Below, one piece after another: positions 8,012 through 19,674 of a stretch of DNA of 64,000 nucleotides. Position 1 is the stretch's first letter; the number at the start of each line of letters is the position of its first letter. This stretch comes from Actinomycetota bacterium (GTDB lineage: Bacteria; Actinomycetota; Thermoleophilia; Solirubrobacterales; Solirubrobacteraceae), in NCBI GenBank assembly GCA_005888335.1, contig VAWY01000053.1, forward strand, positions 6,732-70,731. Reading direction: 5' to 3'. The position numbers were made by a program, and so were the translations under genes. The notes under the pieces are model-generated. The model saw only the letters and a list, made by a program, of their open reading frames with translations. It had not been told where the DNA came from and searched no databases.

Positions 8012-9511
8012 ATGACCACCATCGAGACGACCGACCGCTTCATGGTCATCGACGGCCAGGACGTCGAGACCGTGACCGGCAGGCGCTTCACGCGCTGCAG
8101 TCCCGCGCATGACGACGCGGTCGCGACGTATCCGCAGGCCGGTGCCGAGGACGTCGACCGCGCCGTCGCGGCTGCCCGCCGTGCCTTCGAGAACGGCGAC
8201 TGGCCGGCGATGTCCGGCGCCGAACGCGCGCGCCTCCTGCTCCGGACCGCCGAGCTCATCCGCCGTGACCTCGAGGACCTCGCGCGCATCGAGGTCCTCG
8301 AGAGCGGCAAGCCGATCGCGCAGGCACGCGGCGAAGTCGAGGCCACCGCGGAGCTGTGGGCCTACGCGGCAACGCTCGCCCGGCACGCCTATGGCGACGC
8401 CTACAACACGCTCGGCGCTGACGTCCTCGCCCTCGTGGTCAACGAACCCGTCGGCGTCGTCGCGATGGTGACGCCGTGGAACTTCCCGCTCCTCATCATC
8501 AGCCAGAAGCTCCCGTTCGCGCTGGCCGTCGGCTGCACCGCCGTCGCCAAGCCGAGCGAACTGACGTCCGGGACGACCCTGGCGCTCGCCCGGCTGCTGG
8601 GCGAGGCCGGCCTTCCCCCGGGCGCGTTCAATGTCGTCACCGGCGACGGCGAGGCCGGCGCCGCGCTCTGCGGCCATCCGGACGTGGACATGGTTTCGTT
8701 CACCGGGTCGACTGCGGTCGGGCGCCAGGTCGCTCGGTCCGCGGGCGAGCAGCTCAAGAAGGTCGAGCTCGAGCTCGGCGGCAAGAACCCGCAGATCGTC
8801 TTCGCGGACGCCGATCTCGACGTCGCGGTGGACGCCATCGTCTACGGCGGGCTCTTCAACCAGGGGGAGTGCTGCAACGCCGGCAGCCGGGTTCTCGTGC
8901 AGGCGGAGATCGTCGCCGAGGTGCAGGCCCGCGTCGTCGACCGCGCCCGCAGCGTCGCCATCGGCGATCCGCTCGATCCGAACACCACGGTCGGCGCCAT
9001 CGTCAGCGAGGAGCACCTCGGCGTCGTCGAGCGCTACGTGGCCCAAGGTCGAGCCGAAGGGGCGCAGCTGCTGCTCGGCGGCGAGCGTCTGGACACGCCC
9101 GCCGGACGCTTCTACCCGGCCACGGTCTTCGGCGGCGTGACGCCGCAGATGACGATCGCGCGCGAGGAGATCTTTGGCCCGGTCCTGTCGGTGCTGGCCT
9201 TCGACGAGGTCGAGGACGCCATCCGACTGGCGAACTCGACGCTGTACGGCCTGTCGGCCGGCGTCTGGACGCGCGACGTCGACAAGGCGATCCGCGCCGC
9301 ACGCGGGATCCGGGCCGGCACGATCTGGGTCAACTCGTTCCTCGAGGGCTATCCCGAGTTGCCGTTCGGCGGGTTCGGCGGCAGTGGCCTGGGCCGGGAG
9401 CTCGGCCGCCAGGCCATCGCCACCTTCACCGAGACGAAGACGATCCAGATCCACAGCGGGTGGCGCGCGCCCTGGACAAGCCCCGCGGGGCATGCGGAGG
9501 GCATCCGGTGA
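8012..9511 (+). CDS. NAD(P)-dependent aldehyde dehydrogenase
   Basis: A 499-residue aldehyde dehydrogenase superfamily enzyme of the betaine-aldehyde/phenylacetaldehyde type. The NAD-binding signature TPWNFPL is near residue 155, the general base is Glu254 (LELGGKNP) and the nucleophile is Cys288 (GECCNAGSR). It oxidises an aldehyde to the acid. The operator sits three bases before the ATG with no ribosome-binding site, so the transcript is probably leaderless. It overlaps the GH88 gene (GTGA). A role downstream of the crotonase or of the GMC oxidase is inferred from position only. Confidence 0.92.
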   Translation: MTTIETTDRFMVIDGQDVETVTGRRFTRCSPAHDDAVATYPQAGAEDVDRAVAAARRAFENGDWPAMSGAERARLLLRTAELIRRDLEDLARIEVLESGKPIAQARGEVEATAELWAYAATLARHAYGDAYNTLGADVLALVVNEPVGVVAMVTPWNFPLLIISQKLPFALAVGCTAVAKPSELTSGTTLALARLLGEAGLPPGAFNVVTGDGEAGAALCGHPDVDMVSFTGSTAVGRQVARSAGEQLKKVELELGGKNPQIVFADADLDVAVDAIVYGGLFNQGECCNAGSRVLVQAEIVAEVQARVVDRARSVAIGDPLDPNTTVGAIVSEEHLGVVERYVAQGRAEGAQLLLGGERLDTPAGRFYPATVFGGVTPQMTIAREEIFGPVLSVLAFDEVEDAIRLANSTLYGLSAGVWTRDVDKAIRAARGIRAGTIWVNSFLEGYPELPFGGFGGSGLGRELGRQAIATFTETKTIQIHSGWRAPWTSPAGHAEGIR

Positions 9512-10728
9512 GCTACGCGCTGCTGTCCACGCCGCTGCCGACCGTGCCGCCCGCCGGCATCGACGTGCCCGTCGCGTTGTCCGCCGCGGCCGAGCGAGCC
9601 TGGCAGACGGCTGCCTCGAAGGTACGCGGGCTCGTCGAGCGCCACCCGGACCGCTTCCCGCTCTACACCGCCGATGGTCAGTGGGTCGTCGACGGCGAGG
9701 CCTGGACGAACTGGTGCGAGGGCTTCCTGACGGGAGAGCTGTGGATGCTCGCGGAGCGCACCGGCGACCCGTGGTTCCGCGAGCGCGCCGAGCACTACAG
9801 CCGCCTGATCGAGCCTCGCAAGGACGACCGCGACGTCCATGACCTGGGCTTTCTGTTCTGGTCGACGTGGCGCCGCTGGTTTGAGCTCACGGGCGATCCG
9901 GCCAAGGACGCGGTCGTCGTGCACGCCGGCCGGACGCTCGCGATGCGCTTCAACGAGCGGGGCCGTTACCTGCGGAGCTTCCTGGCCGCAGACAGCCTGT
10001 TCATCGACATCATGATGAACGTCGGGATCATCTTCTACGCCGCGGCCCGGACCGGCGATCCCGACCTCGCCCGCGTGGCCTACGAGCACTGCCTGACGAC
10101 GCGGCGCACGCTCGTCCGCGGCGACGGCAGTGCCTCGCACGAGGGCGTCTTCGACCTCGACACCGGCGGGTTCCTGCGCCAGACGACGCAGCAGGGTTAC
10201 CGCGACGACGCGTCGTGGGCGCGCGGTCAGAGCTGGGCGCTGTACGGGTTCGGCACGGCGTACCGTTTCACCGGCGACCGGCGCTTCCTCGCAACTGCCC
10301 AAGACTGTGCGGACTTCTACGTCGACCGCACGGGCGACCGGCTCGTTCCGCCCAACGACTGGGAGGAGCCGTCTCCCGTCCGGCCTTGGGAGAGCTCGGC
10401 GGCCGCCATCGCCGCGGGCGGCCTCTGGCAGCTGGCGGGCCTGACAAGCGATCCCGTGCGTGCGCGCGAGTACGCGCAGTACGCCATCCGAACCCTCATC
10501 CGGCTCTGCGAGGACGACTTCCTCGCCGCCGACGACCCGGCCTGGGAGGGGCTGCTCAAGCACGGCAGCTACCACGAGACCAAGGGCCTCGGCGTCGACG
10601 AGTCCGTGATGTGGGGCGACTACTTCCTGCTGGACGCGCTCGACACCGTCGCGCGCGACCTCATCTCGTACCACCAACCAACCGACCACGCGCCCCGGTA
10701 CGGGCCGCGTATGGAGGCAGTCAGATGA
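9508..10728 (+). CDS. Glycoside hydrolase family 88 (unsaturated glucuronyl hydrolase-like)
   Basis: A 406-residue (alpha/alpha)6-barrel protein. The family's two essential aspartates are visible as Asp112 in HDLGFLFW and Asp167 in FIDIMMN, and the substrate-binding segment DDASWARGQSWALYGF follows near 233. GH88 enzymes hydrate the 4,5-double bond of unsaturated uronic acids at the non-reducing end of lyase products, releasing 4-deoxy-5-keto-uronate. No signal peptide, so it would act on imported disaccharides. The start GTG overlaps the previous stop, and the next ATG overlaps this stop. It is the strongest clue that the operon feeds on a uronic-acid-containing substrate. Confidence 0.88.
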   Translation: MSYALLSTPLPTVPPAGIDVPVALSAAAERAWQTAASKVRGLVERHPDRFPLYTADGQWVVDGEAWTNWCEGFLTGELWMLAERTGDPWFRERAEHYSRLIEPRKDDRDVHDLGFLFWSTWRRWFELTGDPAKDAVVVHAGRTLAMRFNERGRYLRSFLAADSLFIDIMMNVGIIFYAAARTGDPDLARVAYEHCLTTRRTLVRGDGSASHEGVFDLDTGGFLRQTTQQGYRDDASWARGQSWALYGFGTAYRFTGDRRFLATAQDCADFYVDRTGDRLVPPNDWEEPSPVRPWESSAAAIAAGGLWQLAGLTSDPVRAREYAQYAIRTLIRLCEDDFLAADDPAWEGLLKHGSYHETKGLGVDESVMWGDYFLLDALDTVARDLISYHQPTDHAPRYGPRMEAVR

Positions 10729-12008
10729 AGCGAACCCGGCCCCTCGCCGGCGCGCTGGTCGTGGGCAGCGTGCTCGCCCTCGCCGCGTGCGGCGGCTCCT
10801 CGTCGAGCCCCGGCGGTTCCGCCGGCTCCACCGGCGGCGGCAAGAACCTCGAGGTCTTCTCCTGGTGGACCTCGGGCTCCGAAAGCGCCGCCCTCAAGCA
10901 GCTGATCGACGCGTACAAGGGCGCCAGCTCGGGTGCGAAGGTCACCAACGGGGCGGTCGCCGGCGGCGGCGGCGGAAACGCGCAGGCCATCCTGCAGACG
11001 CGACTGCAGGGCAACGACGCGCCGGACACCTGGCAGACGCACCCGGGCGACGCGATCAAGCAGTACGTCGACGCCGGCTACGTCACCGACCTGCAGTCCG
11101 TCTACGCCAAGGACGGGCTCACGAAGGTGATGCCGAAGGCCCTCGTCAACGCCGAGAGCACGAACGGCAAGGTCTACGGCGTGTCCACCGGCGCCCATCG
11201 CGGCAACGTCCTGTGGTTCAACAAGAAGCTGCTGAAGGCGGCCGGCGTCGCGGAACCCAGGCCGGGCTACACCGAGGACCAGTTCATCTCTGACCTGGCC
11301 AAGCTCAAGGCGAAGGGCACGACCCCGCTGTGCGTGGGCGCGAAGGACCCGTTCGCGGCGCCGCAGCTGTTCGAGAACACGCTGCTCGGCACCATCGGTC
11401 CCGACAAGTGGAACCAGCTCGTCGCGGGCAAGCTCGCGTGGACCAGCCCGGAGGTCAAGCGGGCCGCCACGACGTTCGCCCGGCTGCTGCCCTACGTCGA
11501 CTCGGACGCCAGCGCGACGACGTGGGATCAGGTCACGAAGAAGCTCGCCGCCGGCGACTGCGCCTTCGAGAGCATGGGCGACTGGGCGTACGGCGAGCTC
11601 ACCAAGGACGGCGTCAGGGAAGGCACCGACTTCGGATACGTGCCGCATCCCGGGTCCAACGGCTCCTTCGTCATGGTCGTCGACACCTTCGTCGTCGCCA
11701 AGAACGCCAAGCATCCGGACGCCGCCCACAAGTGGGCAGCGGTGATCGCGTCCAAGGCCGCGCAGCTGGCCTTCAACAAGGACAAGGGCTCGACGCCGGT
11801 GCGCACCGACGTCGACGTGTCGTCCTTGCCGCCGTACCAGCGGCAGGCCGCCAAGGACTTCCGCAGCAACACGCTGGTGTGGTCGATCGCGCACGGCGAG
11901 GCGACGAGCCCGCAGTTCCAGCAGTCCTTCTACGACGCGGTGACCCAGTTCATGCAGAGCAAGGACGTCAACGCGTTCACGCAGTCGCTGTCGAGCGCGG
12001 GGGCGTGA
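10725..12008 (+). CDS. Carbohydrate ABC transporter substrate-binding lipoprotein
   Basis: A 427-residue extracellular solute-binding protein. A lipoprotein signal peptide with lipobox ALAAC puts the lipidated cysteine at residue 22, followed by a Ser/Gly-rich linker. The mature part has the family 1 (MalE-like) pattern with DTWQTHPGD and the long C-terminal helix region. It captures the sugar or glycoside outside the membrane and delivers it to the two permeases that follow. The ATG overlaps the GH88 stop. Confidence 0.92.
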   Translation: MKRTRPLAGALVVGSVLALAACGGSSSSPGGSAGSTGGGKNLEVFSWWTSGSESAALKQLIDAYKGASSGAKVTNGAVAGGGGGNAQAILQTRLQGNDAPDTWQTHPGDAIKQYVDAGYVTDLQSVYAKDGLTKVMPKALVNAESTNGKVYGVSTGAHRGNVLWFNKKLLKAAGVAEPRPGYTEDQFISDLAKLKAKGTTPLCVGAKDPFAAPQLFENTLLGTIGPDKWNQLVAGKLAWTSPEVKRAATTFARLLPYVDSDASATTWDQVTKKLAAGDCAFESMGDWAYGELTKDGVREGTDFGYVPHPGSNGSFVMVVDTFVVAKNAKHPDAAHKWAAVIASKAAQLAFNKDKGSTPVRTDVDVSSLPPYQRQAAKDFRSNTLVWSIAHGEATSPQFQQSFYDAVTQFMQSKDVNAFTQSLSSAGA

Positions 12009-12011
12009 GAC

Positions 12012-13078
12012 GTGCGCCTGACGCGCATCACCCGGACGGGCGGGGGCCTTACGCAGGCCCCCGCCCCGGCGGGCCTGCCGGGTGCACCGGTGGCGGAGGG
12101 CGCTCCGCCGAAGCGGGCTCGCCGTCAGCTGCCGTTCCGTCGATCGCGCTCCCAGCTGCTCGTGCTGGCCCCGAGCTTCCTGGTGCTCGGCATCTTCGTG
12201 TACGGCTTCATCGCCTACACGATCCGCGTCTCGTTGTCGAAGTGGCAGGGGGTCGCGCCGACGCTGCAGGTCGAGCATCCGCTCGGGACGACGTTCAAGG
12301 CGCTCGCGCAGACAGCGCGCTTCCAGGCGGACATGCGCAACGTCGTCATCTTCACGGTGCTGTTCCTCCTGCTCGCGATCCTCGCCGGGCTGGTGCTGGC
12401 ACTGCTCGTGCACGACACGCTGATCGCGCGCGGGCTGTTCCGCTCGGTGTTCCTGTTCCCGTACGCCCTCTCGTTCATCGTCACGGGCGTCGTGTGGCGG
12501 TGGATCTTCACGCCGTCCACCGGCGCGAACCTGATCCTCGACAAGCTGGGGATCCACCATGGCCCGAAGTGGATCACCGACCCGACGGTGGTCGGGGACG
12601 TTTCCAAGCAGCTCGACGCGATCATCCCGGGCGGCCACTTCATCCAGGTGAAGCTCGGCATTCCGCTCGCGATCATCCCGGTCGTCATCGCGGCCTCGTG
12701 GCAGCTCGCCGGCTTCGCGATGGCCAACTTCCTCGCCGCCCTGTCGAGCCTTGATCCGCAGCTGCGCGAGGCGGCGTCGCTCGACGGTGCCGGCTGGTGG
12801 CAATACCAGCGCCGCATCGTCGTGCCGCTGCTGTGGCCGATGATGGTCGCGATCGGGGTCATCCTCGCGCACGTCAGCCTGAAGAGCTTCGATCTGGTGT
12901 ACGCGATGTCGGGGCAGGGACCGGGCTTCGCAACCGACGTCCCCGGCATCTTCGTGTTCGAGCAGACGTTCAGGGCGCTGCGGTGGAACACCGGGGCGGC
13001 CGCGTCGGTCGTCATGTTCGTGCTGATCGCGGCCGTCGTGCTGCCGTACCTCTATCGCCGGACCGTCAAGGAGGCCCG

Positions 13079-13082
<4 letters not shown>
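12012..13082 (+). CDS. Sugar ABC transporter permease, MalF type
   Basis: A 356-residue integral membrane protein with about six to seven hydrophobic segments after a charged N-terminal stretch rich in Arg/Pro. The EAA loop that contacts the ATPase is visible as EAASLDGAGWWQYQRR at about 254-269. It starts with GTG three bases after the binding-protein gene and overlaps the second permease by ATGA. Together with MalG-type and MsmK-type partners it forms the importer channel. Confidence 0.93.
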
Positions 13083-13956
<874 letters not shown>

Positions 13957-13960
<4 letters not shown>

Positions 13961-15513
13961 GCGACGTGTTCGGCACCGGCTCGCCGGCCGTCCTGACCGA
14001 GGTGAATGGCGACGTCGTCGACTGCGACATCGCCATCTTCGGCTCCGGCATGGGCGGCAGCACGCTGGCGTGGGCGCTGCGGGAGTCCGGCGCGCGCGTC
14101 CTGGTCGTCGAGCGTGGCGACTTCCTGCCACGCGAGGAGCAGAACTGGTCGCCCACCGAGGTCTTCGGGGGCCGCTACCGCAACGCGGAACCGTGGCAGG
14201 ACGTCATGACCGGGAAGTCGTTCCTGCCGGGCGTGCACTACTACGTCGGGGGCAACACGAAGGTCTACGGCGCCTGCCTCCTGCGATTCCGCGAAGAGGA
14301 CTTCGGGGTTCTCGAGCACCCGGAGGGGGTGTCTCCCGCATGGCCGGTGTCGTATGCCGAGCTCGAGTCCTACTACGTCCAGGCGGAGCGGTTGTACGCC
14401 GTCCACGGCGCGGTTGGAGAGGATCCGACCGAGCCGTGGCGCTCGGTCGGCTTCCCCTACCCGGCGATACCGCACGAGCCTCCCGTGGCGGCACTCGCCG
14501 ACGCGATGCGGCGACAGGGCCTGCGTCCCTTCCACATGCCGGCTGGCGTCGACCTCCGCGACGGCGGCCGGTGCATCCGCTGCCGGACCTGCGACGGCTT
14601 CCCCTGCAAGGTGGGCGCCAAGGACGCGGATGTGTTCGCGATGCGGCCGGCGCTGGAGAGTCCGACCGTCCGACTGCTCACGCGCGCCTACGCGGAGCGG
14701 CTCGAACCGTCACCCGACGCCAAGTCGGTTGCGGCAGCTGTCGTCGTGCGTGACGGCACGCGACTGCGCATCCGAGCGCAGCGCTACGTCGCCGCGTGCG
14801 GAGCCGTCAACTCCGCGGCGCTGCTCTTGCGCTCGCGCTCCGGGCGACGCCGGGGAACGCTGGCGAACTCGTCGGGGCTGGTCGGCCGCAACTACATGGT
14901 CCACAACAGCACGTTCTTCATGGGGGTGGACCCACGGCGGACCAACGACGTGGCGTTCCAGAAGACGCTCGGCATCAACGACTGGTACCTGCCGGGCCCG
15001 CATGGCAAGTGGCCGCTGGGCAACGTCCAGATGCTCGGCAAGCTCCAGGGCCCGATGCTCAAGAAGGCGCGGACGTGGTTGCCGATGCCGCTGGCCGATT
15101 ACATCGGCCGGCACAGCGTCGACCTGTACGTGACGACCGAGGATCTTCCGGATCCCGAGAACCGGGTGCTCGTCGGGGGCAACGGCGGCGTCCAGATCCG
15201 CTGGAAGCCGAACAACCTCACGTCGCACGCCGCGCTCGTCAGGCGCCTGTCAACGGCGGTCCGGCGTGCCGGCTACCCGCTGATCCTGACCCAGCGCATG
15301 GACATCGCCACCAACTCGCACATGTGCGGGACCATCGTCATGGGGCGCGACCCGGCGACCAGCGTGCTCGACCCGACCTGCAGGACCCACGACCTCGAGA
15401 ACCTGTGGGTCGTCGACAGCTCGAGCTTCCCGTCGTCGGCCGCGCTCAACCCGGCGCTGACCATTGCCGCGAACGCCCTGCGCGTCGCGACGGCGGGAGG
15501 ACTGCTGCGATGA
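13957..15513 (+). CDS. GMC-family oxidoreductase with Cys-rich motif (sugar/glycoside oxidase-like)
   Basis: A 518-residue FAD enzyme. The dinucleotide motif GSGMGG is at 29-34, a cysteine cluster CIRCRTCDGFPC at about 206-217, and the catalytic pair His455 (NSHMCG) and Asn498 (ALNPALT). This subfamily includes pyranose and C-glycoside 3-oxidases as well as uncharacterised actinobacterial enzymes; the cysteine cluster is typical of the branch but its role is not established to my knowledge. Located between the importer and the KDPG aldolase gene, it probably oxidises the imported sugar or glycoside at a ring hydroxyl. The exact substrate is inference. Confidence 0.85.
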
Positions 15514-16118
15514 CGGCCACCGCAGTCGACGTCGGGCAGCTCGAGCGCCGCTTGCGATCGGCGCGCATCGTCCCGGTCGTGCGCGTCGGCGATGCCGACG
15601 CGGCCCGCGAGCTCATCGAGCGGCTGCTCGCGGCCATGCTGGACGTCGTCGAGGTCACGACCACGATTCCCGGCTGGATCGGTGTCGTATCGGCGCTTCG
15701 CGAGGGCTCGGCCGATGTCTGCGTCGGCGTGGGAACAGTGACCTCAGCGGTCCAGGCCCGCCAAGCCGTCGAGGCCGGCGCGCACTTCTGCGTGAGCCCG
15801 AAGCTCGCTCCGTCCGCCAGGAACGTCCTCATCGCGGCCGGGGTGCCCTTCATCGAGGGAGGCCTTACGCCCACTGAAGTCCTCGACGCAGCTTCACGTG
15901 GCATCGCGAAGCTCTTCCCGGCCCATGTCGGCGGCCCGAAGTACCTCTCCTCGTTGCTGGCGGTCGCGCCCGACGCTCGGATCATGCCGACCGGGGGGAT
16001 CCCGCTCGGCGAGGTACGGGCCTGGCTCGCCGCCGGAGCGATCGCCGTGGGCGTCGGAGGCGACCTCACGGCGCCCGGCGACGTCGAAGCGCGCGTCCGG
16101 GAGGCCCTCGGCTCATGA
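15510..16118 (+). CDS. eda: 2-dehydro-3-deoxy-phosphogluconate (KDPG/KHG) aldolase
   Basis: A 202-residue class I aldolase. The Schiff-base lysine is Lys134 in AKLFPAHVGGPKY and the general acid/base glutamate is Glu48 in VVEVTTT. It splits KDPG into pyruvate and glyceraldehyde 3-phosphate. Together with the kinase gene that overlaps it by ATGA, it completes the classical end of hexuronate and unsaturated-uronate catabolism. Family length is normal. Confidence 0.92.
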   Translation: MTATAVDVGQLERRLRSARIVPVVRVGDADAARELIERLLAAMLDVVEVTTTIPGWIGVVSALREGSADVCVGVGTVTSAVQARQAVEAGAHFCVSPKLAPSARNVLIAAGVPFIEGGLTPTEVLDAASRGIAKLFPAHVGGPKYLSSLLAVAPDARIMPTGGIPLGEVRAWLAAGAIAVGVGGDLTAPGDVEARVREALGS

Positions 16119-17041
16119 CCAGCGTGCTCTGCGTAGGCGAGTGCATGATCGAGCTGACCCACATCGACGAGCGCACGCTGCGGCGCGGGTTCGGCGGCGA
16201 CACCTACAACACCGCCGTCTACTTGCGCAGAGTCTCTGCGCAGCTCGGCGCCGACCTCGACGTCGGCTACCTCAGCGGCGTCGGCGTCGACCACTACAGC
16301 GACGCGATGCGCAGCGCCTGGAAGGCGGAGTCGATCGCAGATCGTGCACTCACCGTGGCAGGCCGCCTGCCCGGCCTCTACACCATCGACACGTCACCGG
16401 CAGGCGAACGGCAGTTCACCTATTGGCGGCATGGGTCCGCCGCGGGACAGATGTTCCGCGGCAATGACTGGATCCGCCACGTCCGCGGTGACCTCGTCCA
16501 CCTCTCGGGGATCACGCTCCAGCTCATGTCCTGGCTGAGCCGCGACGCGCTGCTGTACCGGCTGCACAACCTTCGAGCGGAAGGCACGCGGATCAGCTTC
16601 GACACCAACTACCGACCGCGGGGATGGGCTTCGACCGCCGAGGCGGCCGCCGCGATGGACGAGCTGTGCGAGGTCGCGCACGTCGTGTTCGTGAGCCGCG
16701 AGGATGACGAAGCGCTCCACGGCGCGCGCAGCGCGGACGAGATCGTGGCCCGGCTCCGCAAGCTCGGTGCGGAGGAAGTCGTCCTACGCGACGGAGCTGC
16801 CGGCGCGCACGTGATCACCGGCGACGACCTCGAGCACATCCCGGCGCAGCCTGTCGCGCGTGTCGTCGACACGACGGGGGCCGGCGACGCGTTCGCCGGC
16901 GCCTATCTCGCCGCCCGCCTGGCGGGCGAGCCACCGGAGCAGGCGGGGGCCGTCGGCAACGCGGTTGCCGCCGTCGTCATCCAGCACCCCGGCGCGCTCA
17001 CGCCGATCGACACCGCGCTCGTCCCCCTGTCGTCTCACTGA
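16115..17041 (+). CDS. kdgK: PfkB-family kinase, probable 2-keto-3-deoxygluconate kinase
   Basis: A 308-residue ribokinase-fold sugar kinase. The N-terminal FGGDTYNTAVYLRR substrate-binding stretch is near 29-43 and the C-terminal signature DTTGAGDAFAGAY places the catalytic base at Asp258. Context (coupled to KDPG aldolase) makes phosphorylation of 2-keto-3-deoxygluconate to KDPG the best assignment. The start overlaps the aldolase stop; 30 bp separate it from the ATPase gene. Confidence 0.88.
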   Translation: MTSVLCVGECMIELTHIDERTLRRGFGGDTYNTAVYLRRVSAQLGADLDVGYLSGVGVDHYSDAMRSAWKAESIADRALTVAGRLPGLYTIDTSPAGERQFTYWRHGSAAGQMFRGNDWIRHVRGDLVHLSGITLQLMSWLSRDALLYRLHNLRAEGTRISFDTNYRPRGWASTAEAAAAMDELCEVAHVVFVSREDDEALHGARSADEIVARLRKLGAEEVVLRDGAAGAHVITGDDLEHIPAQPVARVVDTTGAGDAFAGAYLAARLAGEPPEQAGAVGNAVAAVVIQHPGALTPIDTALVPLSSH

Positions 17042-17071
17042 TCTGACCGACCTCAAGAGAAAGGACCTGTC

Positions 17072-18283
<1,212 letters not shown>

Positions 18284-18598
18284 GTCGCGTACAGATGTCG
18301 GAGCAGATCGAGAGCTTCGAGGTGCGACGACGCGCGACGGGCGCCGGCGGGCGGTCGCGCGGAATGTTCGGCGTCCGCTTGCGGGACGATCCAGCACTCT
18401 GCCCGCGAAGCTCCGGGACCGGTTCGGGAAGAGCGCTCCTTTGCGCGACGACCGGGTCTGAGCGCCGCGCGTGCTTTGTGCGGCGCTCAGTGACTGGGTG
18501 GCTAGAAGCGCAGGCCGACGGTGGCGGGGAGCATCGGCGGGCGGCGGGCGTGGACGGCGTCGATGATCTCGGCGTTGTCGATGCCCTCGAGGGCGCGA
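18284..18598. other. Intergenic region between convergent genes
   Basis: This 315-bp stretch contains the hairpin at 18458-18490 and a possible C-terminal gene remnant on the minus strand (18502-18604). An in-frame plus-strand ORF from 18295 has no coding character. Nothing else is seen. Confidence 0.5.
18458..18490. terminator. Hairpin terminator between convergent genes
   Basis: CTGAGCGCCGC and GCGGCGCTCAG form a perfect 11-bp stem around an 11-base loop, 175 bp beyond the end of the sugar operon. There is no U-run, as is common in high-GC actinobacteria. The symmetry would allow it to serve both the operon and the convergent DUF1003 transcript. Confidence 0.6.
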
Positions 18599-18604
18599 TC
18601 ATCC
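18502..18604 (-). pseudogene. Possible C-terminal gene remnant
   Basis: The minus-strand frame reads RALEGIDNAEIIDAVHARR then PPMLPATVGLRF and a stop. It looks protein-like in composition compared with the other two frames but has no start codon and is cut off at the end of the DUF1003 gene, which it overlaps. Parent family is not recognised. Confidence 0.25.
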
Positions 18605-19069
18605 CTTAGTGACCCGGGCGTGGATCTCGCGCGTCAACGCCTCGACGCGCTCGGTCAGCTCCTTGTCCTGCCGTGTGAGCTCCGTGTTCGAGCTGAGCAG
18701 CTCCACGAGCTTGTCTGTCTCGGCCTTGATCGCCACCACCTGCTCGGACGCCCTCTCCTCGGCGTGCTGGCGCGCCTGCTCGTCGCGGGCCTCGGACATC
18801 TTGTCGCGCTCGGCCTGCCGCGTCTGGGCGAGCAGGATCAGCGGCGCAGCGTAGGCGGCCTGGGTCGAGAACGCCAGGTTCAGCAGGATGAACGGATACG
18901 GATCCCAGTGGTAGCCGATCGCGACGCCGTTCAGCGTGATCCAGCCGATCACGAGGAGCGTCTGGCCGACGATGTACTGCGGCGTGCCGAAGAAGCGCGC
19001 CGCGCGCTCAGCACCACGTCCGAAGGCGTCCTGGCCGAAGGCGCCGTGATGCTCTTGTCGCGCCGCCAC
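18599..19069 (-). CDS. DUF1003 family membrane protein
   Basis: A 156-residue protein with two hydrophobic segments, VGQTLLVIGWITLNGVAI (about 34-51) and FILLNLAFSTQAAYAAPLIL (about 60-79), and the DUF1003 signature WDPYPFILLN. The C-terminal 70 residues form a charged coiled coil. It is an inner-membrane protein of unknown function, about family length. The gene is alone and convergent to the ABC operon. Confidence 0.85.
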   Translation of the reverse strand: MAARQEHHGAFGQDAFGRGAERAARFFGTPQYIVGQTLLVIGWITLNGVAIGYHWDPYPFILLNLAFSTQAAYAAPLILLAQTRQAERDKMSEARDEQARQHAEERASEQVVAIKAETDKLVELLSSNTELTRQDKELTERVEALTREIHARVTKG

Positions 19070-19276
19070 CGGTTCCGAGGTTAGGCGCGGCGCCGGACGC
19101 TCAGCTCAGGCCGTCGTGGTCGTCGTGGTCCCGCTCCTCGCCGTCGCGATCCACGGGCGCGACGGCAGCGGAGTTGCAGACGTCCGGCGCGCCGCCCCCC
19201 GCGCGCGCCGAGTCGTGACCCGCGGCGTACGCAGCCGGTGCGCGGCATCGCACCTAGGATGCCGCGCCGCGCGCCG

Positions 19277-19402
19277 CTGCGTCCGCAGACGATCAACTCG
19301 CACCTGCACCTGCTCTCGGAGATCCTCGCGCGCGCCGTGCGCGAGGGACTGCTCGCACGCAACCCCGCCGAAGGAGAGGACGTCCGGCTCGAGGTCCGCC
19401 GT
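19277..19402 (+). pseudogene. Tyrosine-integrase remnant (core-binding domain)
   Basis: The frame reads PQTINSHLHLLSEILARAVR followed by EGLLARNPAEG, matching the N-terminal SAM-like core-binding domain of phage-type tyrosine recombinases. No catalytic domain (R-H-R-Y) follows; the frame runs straight into the T-arm-like repeat. This is a fragment left by an integrative element that used a tRNA gene end as target. Confidence 0.55.
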
Positions 19403-19407
19403 GGTAA

Positions 19408-19443
19408 GGAAGGGGTCGCCGGTTCGAGTCCGGCAGCGGGCTT
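19408..19443 (+). repeat. tRNA T-arm-like direct repeat, right copy
   Basis: The same 36-mer as 622-657 with one substitution (29 identical bases first). It lies six bases after the integrase remnant, the layout expected of an attachment site at an element end. No full tRNA can be folded around it. Confidence 0.6.
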
Positions 19444-19674
19444 CATCGGGACCCCCTGTTCCTGGAGGGTTTCTGGCTACCGGGCGCTGATCGGTTCCGG
19501 CCTTACTCGGGCCCTGGGGTGCTGCGCGGTGTGCGGCCTGCGCGACGGAGACTGCGTGAAGCTCCCCGCGCGGACGCTTGCGGTGGTTCAGCCGTCGGGG
19601 TGCCGGGCGCCAGGACCGCCAACTCGCCGCCGCCGAGACGCCCCGGGGCCGCGGTACGCGGTCAAAGGCTGCAT

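Larger units (their letters stand above)
19070..19674. other. Gene-poor junction with integrase relic and att-like repeat
   Basis: This 605-bp stretch holds a minus-strand 50-residue frame ending in an Asp/His-rich tail (19101-19253, no ribosome-binding site), the integrase fragment at 19277-19402 and the T-arm-like repeat at 19408-19443. From 19444 to the end of the exporter gene I see nothing coding. It looks like the scar of an old integration. Confidence 0.5.

Noticed and set aside
10620..12872. 750-residue minus-strand open frame
   Set aside because: Antisense to the binding-protein and permease genes, which have clear domains; Arg/Glu/Asp-rich shadow without family features.
18295..18609. 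Plus-strand ORF after the ABC ATPase gene
   Set aside because: It has no ribosome-binding site, runs through the terminator hairpin and shows no coding character.
19101..19253. 50-residue minus-strand frame with Asp/His-rich tail
   Set aside because: GTG start without ribosome-binding site, flanked by integrase debris, no family; may be a remnant but not supportable as a gene.
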